Under the pieces are notes generated by a model that did not search any database, was not told the DNA's origin, and was given only the letters and a program-made list of their open reading frames with translations. Made by a program: the position numbers and the translations under genes. A DNA stretch of 64,000 nt from Nocardioides campestrisoli (GTDB lineage: Bacteria > Actinomycetota > Actinomycetes > Propionibacteriales > Nocardioidaceae): assembly GCF_013624435.2 (NCBI RefSeq), contig NZ_CP061768.1, positions 2,560,001-2,624,000 of the forward strand. Direction: 5' to 3'. This document shows, piece after piece, positions 7,743-14,469 of the stretch. Each line of letters starts with the position of its first letter. The first letter of the stretch is position 1.

Positions 7743-8468
7743 TCAGCCGCCGGCTCGCCGGACCTCATCCTGCACGGTGGTCAGGTCTCCTCGCCACGGA
7801 GCCCCGTGCCCGGGCAGCAGCCACGTCTCGGAGCCGAGGCCGGGCAGGGTCGCGAGCCTGCCGAGCGACTCCACGGCCAGGGCCGGGTCGTCGGTGAAGG
7901 GGGCCGCCTGCACCCCGGTCCGTCCGGTCAGCACCGAGCGGGTGGTGAGGGCGTCACCGACGCAGACCGCGTCCGCGACCGGCACGTGCACGGCGATGCT
8001 GCCCGGCGAGTGACCGGGCATGGACAGCACTCGGGGCGCGCCCGGCAGGGCGAGCACCTCGCCGTCGGCCACCTCGACGACCTCGCTCAGGTACGTCGTC
8101 CGCCAGCCGCTCTTGCGCACGGCGTAGCCCAGGAAGCCCAGCAGGGCACCGAGGCGCACGCGCCCCATCGGGGTCTTCGGCTTCTCCCCCGTCCGGGCAC
8201 GCTCGGCGTCGGCGGCGTGCACGAAGACGGGTACGCCGTGCTCGCGGCGCAGTCGCTCGGCGAAGCCGAGGTGGTCACTGTCGCCGTGGGTGAGCACGAG
8301 ACCCCGGACGTCGTCGACCGTGCGGCCCATGGCGGCCAGCTCGGCGAGGAGCTCGGTCCAGTGGCCGGGCAGCCCGGCGTCGATGACGGTGACCCCGTCG
8401 TCGGTGTCGATCAGGTAGACGGCGACGACGTCGTTCCCGATCCGGTGCAGGTGGGGGCCGAGCTTCAT
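7743..8468 (-). CDS. MBL-fold metallo-hydrolase
   Basis: A 241-residue metallo-beta-lactamase-fold protein. The first zinc motif reads LTHGDSDHLGF (about residues 62-72, an HxDxDH variant in which Gly follows the first His). Later ligands are in SMPGHSPGSIAVH and GDALTTRS, and the C-terminal histidine in LLPGHGAPWRGD. The ATG at 8466-8468 has an AGGA site upstream. The gene is divergent from a TetR regulator across a 94-bp region packed with operator half-sites, so it is very probably that regulator's target. A small-molecule or lactone substrate is possible; nothing in the sequence decides. Confidence 0.8.
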   Translation of the reverse strand: MKLGPHLHRIGNDVVAVYLIDTDDGVTVIDAGLPGHWTELLAELAAMGRTVDDVRGLVLTHGDSDHLGFAERLRREHGVPVFVHAADAERARTGEKPKTPMGRVRLGALLGFLGYAVRKSGWRTTYLSEVVEVADGEVLALPGAPRVLSMPGHSPGSIAVHVPVADAVCVGDALTTRSVLTGRTGVQAAPFTDDPALAVESLGRLATLPGLGSETWLLPGHGAPWRGDLTTVQDEVRRAGG

Positions 8469-8504
8469 GTCCTGGCTCCTCGAACGGGATGGAGGGTGGT
8501 TGAC

Positions 8505-8547
8505 ATGGCTACGGTAATTAGCCATTATGGCTAATGTCAATAGCCAT
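8505..8547. promoter_or_regulatory. Double TetR operator, two 21-bp inverted repeats
   Basis: Two identical inverted repeats of ATGGCTA-N7-TAGCCAT occupy 8505-8525 and 8527-8547. They are 22 bp apart centre to centre, about two helical turns. The inner half-sites also form an overlapping palindrome (8517-8535). They fill the promoter region between the MBL hydrolase and the TetR gene and suggest cooperative binding of two dimers. Confidence 0.8.
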
Positions 8548-8562
8548 GATGGAGGAGGCAGG

Positions 8563-9084
8563 ATGCCGGCACCGGAACGCACGTCGCTCGCGGAGATCGT
8601 CGCCGCGGGCGGCGATGTCCTCGAGGCCGAGGGGCCGGCCGGCCTGACCATGCAGGCGGTCGCCCAGCGGGTCGGCGTCCGGGCCCCGTCGCTCTACAAG
8701 CGGGTCCGCGACCGCGAGGCGCTGCTCGGGCTGGTGGCGACCGCCACCGCCGACCGGCTCGCGGCCGCCCTCTCCTCCGACGAGACCCTGGAGCAGGTCG
8801 CCCGCACCTACCGCGCCTTCGCCCACGAGCGACCCGAGGGCTTCCGGCTGCTCCTCTCGGCCGCTGCCGACCCGGAGTCCCTTGCCCGGGCGAGCGCGCC
8901 GGTGCTCGACGTCGCCGCCCGGCTGGTGGGACCCGACCAGGCACTGGAGGCCGCCCGGCTCCTGACCGCCTGGGCCACCGGGTTCATCACGATGGAGCTC
9001 GCCGGCGCCTTCCGCCTGGACGGCGACCTGGAGGCCGCCTTCGACTTCGGGCTCGCACAACTCTCCGCTGCTCTCTCGCCCTAG
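8563..9084 (+). CDS. TetR family transcriptional regulator
   Basis: A 173-residue regulator with an N-terminal helix-turn-helix at about residues 6-50 (SLAEIVAAGGDVLEAEGPAGLTMQAVAQRVGVRAPSLYKRV). The C-terminal part (residues 70-170) contains FRAFAHERPEGFRLLL-like and TAWATGFITMELAGAFRLDGD helices typical of the TetR_C WHG-type effector domain. The ATG at 8563 was chosen because GGAGGAGG lies directly upstream; an ATG at 8527 would fall inside the operator. It almost certainly controls the divergent MBL hydrolase and itself. Confidence 0.85.
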   Translation: MPAPERTSLAEIVAAGGDVLEAEGPAGLTMQAVAQRVGVRAPSLYKRVRDREALLGLVATATADRLAAALSSDETLEQVARTYRAFAHERPEGFRLLLSAAADPESLARASAPVLDVAARLVGPDQALEAARLLTAWATGFITMELAGAFRLDGDLEAAFDFGLAQLSAALSP

Positions 9085-9121
9085 CCGCTTCCTCCCCCGT
9101 CGCGACCGCCCGCCGACCGAC

Positions 9122-9145
9122 CGCCGGGACCGTGCGGTCCCGGCG
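9122..9145. terminator. Bidirectional terminator between convergent genes
   Basis: Perfect 10-bp stem CGCCGGGACC (9122-9131) with its complement (9136-9145) and a GTGC loop, in the 70-bp gap between the TetR gene and the carboxypeptidase gene. Flanking GACCGACCG copies occur on both sides. Confidence 0.6.
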
Positions 9146-9154
9146 ACCGACCGC

Positions 9155-10591
9155 TCAGCAGGTCTCGACCGGCGTCGCCTCCGCGACGCGGTACTCCGAA
9201 CGGGCGTCGAGGAGCAGCGGGATCAGCGGCTGGTCCTCCTGCGCCATCGTGACGAACGCGCCCTGCGGGTTGTTGCGCCAGGTGATCCCGTGCAGGCGCA
9301 ACGTCTGGCGCAGCGCGTCCCGCTGCTCCACGGTGAGCTGGTAGCCGCACATCGGCTCCGGCTCGACCTCGTTGCCCGAGGTGGGCAGGACGTTGTCCTG
9401 GCCGGCGAAGTAGACGACTCCGGTGCGGTTCGCCCCCTCCTCGGTGACCCGGGCCGCGGCCGCCGCGGTCTCCCGCGCCAGCGTCTCCCGGTTCTCCAGG
9501 GTGAAGTACGCGCTGCCCACCGCGCTGAGGTAGTTGACCTCGACGCGTCGCCGGTTGAGCAACGACTCGTCAGCCTCCTCCTCGGCGTTCAGCGGGTCGT
9601 TGGCCGTCTCGCTGAGCATCCCGACGACGTGCTGCAGGCCGGCGTAGTTGCGCAGGATTCGACCCTGCTCGTCCCCGGCCACCTGGAGGAACGGCTCGCC
9701 GTCCTTGACGTAGATCCCGTACTCCCCCGAGGTGTAGCCCGCCGCGACGACCTCGCCCGCGGCGTACTCCTCGCTCATGGTCCGGGCCAGGTCGTGCACG
9801 ACCTGGTCGGTCTGCCGGTTGCGCGGCCACAGCTGCAGCAGGTCGGTGCGGTAGTAGGGGTTCGAGCCGTACTCGTGCAGGTCGTTGAGCACGTCGGGCT
9901 TCCAGTCGCGGATGATCTTCACCACCGCCTGCGCCTCCGGAGACTGCAGCGCCATGTAGTCGCGGTTGACGTCCAGGCCCTGCGCGTTCTGCCGGGTGTC
10001 GGCCTCCCACCCGTCGGGGTTGAGGTTGATGAACAGCACCGTCGTGCGCTGCAGGAGCCGGCGCCACGACGGGTCCATGGTGGTCGACATGTCCCGGGCC
10101 AGCTGCATGCAGGCCTCGCGCCCGGAGTTCTCGTTGCCGTGCACCGAGCAGGTGTAGAGCAGGACCGACCCCTGCGCGGCCGCTTCCGGCTCGGCCGGGG
10201 CCGGGTCGCCGACGGCCACCAGCTGGAGCGGGCGTCCCTCGACGCTGCGCCCGACGGTGGTGACCCGCACCCGGTCGCTGCCGCGGTCCAGCTGGCGCCA
10301 GAACCGCTGGGACTCCGCGACGGTCGTCCACTCGGCTCCGTCCGACTCCTCGAACGGAGTCTGCAGCGAGTCGGGAGCAGCCTGCAGGGTCCTGGGCATG
10401 TCCGAGCCGCCCTCGGGCGACTCCTCGGCCGGCGCGGGGCTGGCGGCCGAGAAGCCGGCAACGCCGGCGCACGCGGTCAGCAGGGCGACCGCGGCGCCGG
10501 CGCGCCGGCGGGTGCCGGTCCTCCAGGACCGACGGGGGTGGGACTCCGGCAGGCCGGATCCGGGTGGTGCGGTACGACGTAGGAAGGTCAT
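9155..10591 (-). CDS. Secreted M14 family zinc carboxypeptidase
   Basis: A 478-residue M14 metallopeptidase. The N-terminus carries basic residues, then a hydrophobic segment (AGAAVALLTACAGVAGFSAASPAPA), consistent with a signal peptide. The zinc motif HxxE is in CSVHGNENSGRE (about residues 150-161), with the downstream His in VLNDLHEYGSNPY; VNRDYMAL and INLNPDGWEADTR are typical of the family. Such enzymes trim C-terminal residues from peptides or cell-wall fragments outside the cell. I chose the ATG at 10589-10591 because GAGGAG precedes it. The 257 bp upstream contain a small ATGGTGG / CCACCAT hairpin (10655-10672) but no recognisable gene. Confidence 0.8.
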   Translation of the reverse strand: MTFLRRTAPPGSGLPESHPRRSWRTGTRRRAGAAVALLTACAGVAGFSAASPAPAEESPEGGSDMPRTLQAAPDSLQTPFEESDGAEWTTVAESQRFWRQLDRGSDRVRVTTVGRSVEGRPLQLVAVGDPAPAEPEAAAQGSVLLYTCSVHGNENSGREACMQLARDMSTTMDPSWRRLLQRTTVLFINLNPDGWEADTRQNAQGLDVNRDYMALQSPEAQAVVKIIRDWKPDVLNDLHEYGSNPYYRTDLLQLWPRNRQTDQVVHDLARTMSEEYAAGEVVAAGYTSGEYGIYVKDGEPFLQVAGDEQGRILRNYAGLQHVVGMLSETANDPLNAEEEADESLLNRRRVEVNYLSAVGSAYFTLENRETLARETAAAAARVTEEGANRTGVVYFAGQDNVLPTSGNEVEPEPMCGYQLTVEQRDALRQTLRLHGITWRNNPQGAFVTMAQEDQPLIPLLLDARSEYRVAEATPVETC

Positions 10592-10848
10592 GGCGCTCCT
10601 CGAGAACGCGCCGCGGCCAGGCCCAAAGCTGCATGCCCGAGTCGCAGCGAATGGATGGTGGATTCCCACCATGACCCTCCGGTCACCGGTTGGCAATGCC
10701 TGGCGGACCACCGGTCAACCCGGGGCCAGCAGAAGGGTCCGGCTCCACGCCGTGACAGCAGGTCGGCGTACGGCAGGTCCTCGGCGAAGGTCCGCACGTG
10801 CGCGCCCGATGTCCGAGGCTGCAGGGGTGCCGCCCTCGCCGGTCCTTC

Positions 10849-11703
10849 TCACTTCATGGAGTAGACCGGGAACACGCTGTGCTCGCCGTAGTCCCTGATC
10901 CGCAGAGCCTCCAGCGTCCTCATGTCCGGCTCGGAGATGACGAAGTCGACCTGGGCGTTGCTCCGCATGTGCGCACGGTCGGCCGTCTTCGGCAGCGAGA
11001 CCGTGCCGAGCTGCAGGGTGTAGCGGATGCACAGCTGCGGGACGCTCACCTCGTACCGTCCCGCGATCGCGGCGATCTCGGCGTTCGTGAGGATCGCGCC
11101 GTGCCCGATCGGCGAGTAAGCCTCCACCACGATGTCCCGGGCCGCGCAGAAGGCGAGCAGCTCGGAGGGCGTGTTGCCGGCGTGCACCAGCACCTGGTTG
11201 ACCTGAGGCACCACGTCGCAGACGGCGAAGAGGTTCTCCAGGTCGCCCTGCCGGAAGTTGGACACCCCGATGGCGCGCAGCTTCCCCTGCTCGTACGCCG
11301 ACTCGAGCGCGCGCCACGCCTCCCGGTTGCCCTCCGCGTAGTCACCGCCCCGGAAGTCGGCCCAGGGCTGGGGGCTGTGGATCATCATCAGGTCGATGTG
11401 GTCCAGCCCCAGGGCGTCGAGCGAGCCGTCGATCGCGGCCACCGCGGCGTCGTACTCCTTGATCTCGGCGGCCAGCTTCGTGGAGACGAACAGCTCGTGA
11501 CGGGCCAGGCCACTGGTGCGCGCCCCCTCCCCGACCCCACGTTCGTTGCCGTAGGCCTGGGCGGTGTCGATGTTGCGGTATCCGGTCTCGACCGCGTCGC
11601 GCACCGCTTGGGCGGCAGCGGCACCTTCGATGAACCAGGTGCCCAGACCGAGCACCGGGATCCGCACGCCGTTGGCCAGCTCGTACGCCTCGTCCACGAT
11701 CAT
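10849..11703 (-). CDS. Aldo/keto reductase
   Basis: A 284-residue NADPH-dependent aldo/keto reductase. The catalytic tetrad is visible: Asp and Tyr in NIDTAQAYGNE (about residues 44-54), Lys in VSTKLAAEI (about 76) and His in MMIHSPQPW (about 109). LPKTADRAHMRSNAQV is the cofactor 2'-phosphate loop in the usual place. It resembles 2,5-diketo-D-gluconate reductase-like AKR5 enzymes; the substrate is not determinable. The ATG lacks a strong ribosome binding site. Confidence 0.85.
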   Translation of the reverse strand: MIVDEAYELANGVRIPVLGLGTWFIEGAAAAQAVRDAVETGYRNIDTAQAYGNERGVGEGARTSGLARHELFVSTKLAAEIKEYDAAVAAIDGSLDALGLDHIDLMMIHSPQPWADFRGGDYAEGNREAWRALESAYEQGKLRAIGVSNFRQGDLENLFAVCDVVPQVNQVLVHAGNTPSELLAFCAARDIVVEAYSPIGHGAILTNAEIAAIAGRYEVSVPQLCIRYTLQLGTVSLPKTADRAHMRSNAQVDFVISEPDMRTLEALRIRDYGEHSVFPVYSMK

Positions 11704-11762
11704 CGCTCGCTCGCTCTCGTCGGGCCCGTCCCCAGCGGCAGGCCGTCCCCGGCAGTAGAACC

Positions 11763-11814
11763 GCAGGACGCACCGGGGGCCAGGGCCACCGGTCCCGGTG
11801 CGCTCGGGTCCTGC
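11763..11814 (-). terminator. Nested hairpin after the MMPL gene
   Basis: Outer arms GCAGGAC (11763-11769) and GTCCTGC (11808-11814) enclose inner arms CGCACCGGG (11769-11777) and CCCGGTGCG (11794-11802). It lies within 60 bp of the end of the MMPL gene and fits a terminator. Confidence 0.45.
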
Positions 11815-11820
11815 GTGCTC

Positions 11821-14043
11821 CTAGTCGTGCGCGAAGGTCACGTTCGGGAGGACCTTGCGCAGCCACGCCGGGGTGTACCAGGCAGCCTTGCCGGTCAGCC
11901 GCAGCATCACGGGCAGCAGCACCAACCGGACCAGGAAGGCGTCCAGCAGGACGGCAAGACCCAGGACCACACCCATCTCCTTCGGCGGGATCGGCCCGGA
12001 GAGCGCGAAGGTGAAGAAGACCGCCACCATCACCGCGCCCGCGGCGAAGACCACCCGGCCGGAGTGGGCCAGCGAGCCGACCATCGCCTCCTTGGGATCA
12101 CCGGAGCGCTCGTAGTGCTCCTTGGCCGAGGCCAGCAGGAAGACCGTGTAGTCCATCGCGATCGCGAAGATCATCGCGAAGAAGAACACCGGCGCCCACG
12201 CGTCGAGGAACCCCTGGGACTCGAAGCCGAGCAGGTCGGCGCCGTACCCCTCCTGGAAGATCAACCGGGCCACACCGAAGGCGGCCGCGGTGGAGAGCAG
12301 GCTGGCCAGGGTGCCGAGCAGCGAGATCAGCGGCGCCTGCAGCGCGATCAGCAGCAGCAGGAAGCCAAGGACCAGGACGATGCCGATCACCCACGGTGTG
12401 GACTCGTCCAGCTGGGACTTGAGATCGAGGTTCTCCACCGGAGCACCACCGACCAGCGCCGAGTCGGGAAGGTCGCCGCGCAGGCGGTCCACCGTCTCCC
12501 CCAGCGCCGGGTCCGACGGGTCGACCGTGGGCACCGCCTGCACCATCACCAGACCGCTCTCGTCGCCGGCCGGCATCGGCGGCATGGCGCCGGCGATGCC
12601 TTCGTCGGCGCGCAGCACCTCGGCGGCCTCGGCGGCCTCGGCGGCCTCGTCGGCGTCCACCACCACCTGGAGCGTGCCCGGCGCGCCCTCGCCGAACGAC
12701 TCCTGGACGATGTCGTAGCCGACGCGCGCCGAGGCGTCCTCCGGCAGGACCTTGATCGACGGCATGGCGGTGTCGAGGCCGACGACCGGGGCGGCCAGCG
12801 CCAGCAGGATGGCGACCGAGGCCAGGCCCCACACCAGGGGGCGCTTCCAGAGCCGCTCGCCCCAGGCTGCGAACTTCGGCGAACGGTGCTCCTGGGAGCG
12901 CGACCACGGCAGCGCGACCTTGTTGATCCGGTCGTCGAGCTTGAACAGCACCAGGGGCAGCAGCGTGAGGGTCGCGCCGAGCACGAAGACCACCGAGAGC
13001 ATGATCCCGCCGGCCATCGAGCGGAAGGACGGCGACGGCACGATCATCACCGCGGAGAGGGAGACCAGGACGGTCAGCCCGGAGAGCAGCACCGCCTTGC
13101 CGGCGGTGTCCATCGTCTCGGCCACCGCCGCGCGCCGGTCGTCGAGGGAGTCCTCGCGTCCGGCCTCCCGGCTGGCCGCGCGTCGCGCCGCCCGGGCGGC
13201 GCGGTAGCGGACCACCACGAACAGCGCGTAGTCGATGCCCAGCGCCAGCGCGAACATCATCGCGAAGTTCATCGCCCAGATGGAGACCGGGATCAGCTCG
13301 TTGATCAGCACCAGCGAGCCCGCTGAGGCGACCAGCCCGGCGAGGGTGAGCAGCAGCGGGAGCCCCGCGGCCACCAGCGCACCGAACGCCAGCACCAGGA
13401 TCCCCAGCGTCACCGGCCAGGACATCATCTCGGACGTGAGCATCGCGTCGAGGTTGGCCTCGTTGAAGTCGCTCCACAACAGGGAGGACCCGGTGGGGTT
13501 GACCTGCACGTCGTCGGTGGAGAGGTCCTGGAGGCCGGCCTTGATCTCGGTGGCGACCCTGACCATCTCGTTGGTGTCCGCGCCCGCCCCGGCCAGGACG
13601 ACCGCGGTCGACCCGTCCTGGCTGAGGGTGGCGCCCGGCACCGGTGCCAGGACGTCGGCGATCCGCGGCTCCTGCTCGAGCACCCGGGTCACCTCCGTCA
13701 GGACCTGCTTGCCCTCGCCGCGGGTGACCGGTCCGTCGGTCGAGCGGACGACGACCTGGATCGCCGAGGAGGCGTTGCCGCCGAAGTGCTCCTGGGCCAG
13801 CTCGCGCGCCGTCACCGACTCCGACCCGTCGGCCTGCCAGCCGGCCCCGGAGAGGTTCTTCTCGACCTGGGGCGCGAACGCGCCCAGGCCGACGACGGCC
13901 AGCAGCCAGACCACGGTGACCAGGCGTGCGTGACGGGTGACCCAGACCCCGAGCCGGCCCAGGGGTCCGGGTCCGGAGGTCGGGCGTCCGCGGTTCGCGG
14001 TGGGCTGGTCGGCCCCGTCCCGCGAGGACGGCATGGTGTGCAT
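11821..14043 (-). CDS. MMPL family (RND-type) transporter
   Basis: A 740-residue RND-superfamily exporter with two MMPL domains. There are about twelve membrane segments in two blocks, with two large extracytoplasmic loops (about residues 60-190 and 400-520). Characteristic pieces are GIDYALFVVVRYR (about 270-282) and AIAMDYTVFLLASAKEHYE (about 620-638), the paired core motifs. Actinobacterial MMPL proteins export lipids, antibiotics or siderophores; the substrate is unknown here. It is divergent from a CsoR/CstR-family gene, and both its start and two GC-rich operators lie in the 159-bp gap, so it is probably derepressed by that sensor's signal. Confidence 0.85.
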   Translation of the reverse strand: MHTMPSSRDGADQPTANRGRPTSGPGPLGRLGVWVTRHARLVTVVWLLAVVGLGAFAPQVEKNLSGAGWQADGSESVTARELAQEHFGGNASSAIQVVVRSTDGPVTRGEGKQVLTEVTRVLEQEPRIADVLAPVPGATLSQDGSTAVVLAGAGADTNEMVRVATEIKAGLQDLSTDDVQVNPTGSSLLWSDFNEANLDAMLTSEMMSWPVTLGILVLAFGALVAAGLPLLLTLAGLVASAGSLVLINELIPVSIWAMNFAMMFALALGIDYALFVVVRYRAARAARRAASREAGREDSLDDRRAAVAETMDTAGKAVLLSGLTVLVSLSAVMIVPSPSFRSMAGGIMLSVVFVLGATLTLLPLVLFKLDDRINKVALPWSRSQEHRSPKFAAWGERLWKRPLVWGLASVAILLALAAPVVGLDTAMPSIKVLPEDASARVGYDIVQESFGEGAPGTLQVVVDADEAAEAAEAAEVLRADEGIAGAMPPMPAGDESGLVMVQAVPTVDPSDPALGETVDRLRGDLPDSALVGGAPVENLDLKSQLDESTPWVIGIVLVLGFLLLLIALQAPLISLLGTLASLLSTAAAFGVARLIFQEGYGADLLGFESQGFLDAWAPVFFFAMIFAIAMDYTVFLLASAKEHYERSGDPKEAMVGSLAHSGRVVFAAGAVMVAVFFTFALSGPIPPKEMGVVLGLAVLLDAFLVRLVLLPVMLRLTGKAAWYTPAWLRKVLPNVTFAHD

Positions 14044-14076
14044 GAGGATCCGTTCGATGTCGGCAAGGGAGAGTCG

Positions 14077-14098
14077 GATAACCCCCCGGGGGGTTATC
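14077..14098. promoter_or_regulatory. CsoR/CstR-type operator 1
   Basis: Perfect 22-bp palindrome: GATAACCCCCC and its complement. A C-tract/G-tract core flanked by an A/T-rich edge is the known operator style of CsoR-family repressors. It is 34 bp upstream of the MMPL start. Confidence 0.7.
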
Positions 14099-14113
14099 GG
14101 AGCGCGACGCTAA

Positions 14114-14134
14114 CACATCCCCCAGGGGGGTTGT
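14114..14134. promoter_or_regulatory. CsoR/CstR-type operator 2
   Basis: Imperfect palindrome centred on CCCCCAGGGGGG with flanking ACAT / TTGT, similar in design to the site at 14077-14098. It overlaps a TACAGT hexamer (14133-14138) that could be the -10 of the sensor gene, which fits autoregulation. Confidence 0.6.
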
Positions 14135-14202
14135 ACAGTTGGCCGCAGCCCGTCCGCCGGGCTCGCTGAGACACACCGCTGCGCAGGAGAGAGAAGGCCC
14201 CC

Positions 14203-14469
14203 ATGGACCTCGAGCCGACCGACATCAAGGCGATCATCACGCGCATGAAGCGCGCCCACGGACACCTGGGCAGCGTCATCCGGATGATGGAGGAGGGCTC
14301 GGACTGCGAGTCGGTGCTGACCCAGCTCGCCGCAGTCAACAAGGCGCTCTCCCGCGCGGGCTACGCCGTCGTGGCGACCGGCCTGCAGCAGTGTCTGCAG
14401 GACAGCGAGGAGGGGCTGGAGGACGTGGACGTCAAGAAGATGGAGAAGCTGTTCCTCGCGCTCGCCTGA
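14203..14469 (+). CDS. CsoR/CstR-family repressor, dithiol type lacking the Cu-ligand His
   Basis: An 88-residue all-helical DUF156 protein. RMKRAHGHLGSVIRMMEE is the N-terminal helix pair and CESVLTQLAAVNKALSRAGY the core helix. Of the three Cu(I) ligands of CsoR (Cys-His-Cys), Cys35 and Cys64 are present, but the middle position, residue 60, is Gly (VVATGLQQC). That Cys-x-Cys pattern is the one found in CstR-like persulfide sensors rather than copper sensors. Two operators lie in the gap to the divergent MMPL gene. The last 38 bp overlap the 3' end of the convergent MFS gene. Signal assignment (reactive sulfur) is inference from residues only. Confidence 0.8.
   Translation: MDLEPTDIKAIITRMKRAHGHLGSVIRMMEEGSDCESVLTQLAAVNKALSRAGYAVVATGLQQCLQDSEEGLEDVDVKKMEKLFLALA

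Noticed and set aside
10592..10848. Short open frames between the carboxypeptidase and aldo/keto reductase genes
   Set aside because: No start signals or recognisable sequence; they contain only a small hairpin (10655-10672) and probably hold the carboxypeptidase promoter.
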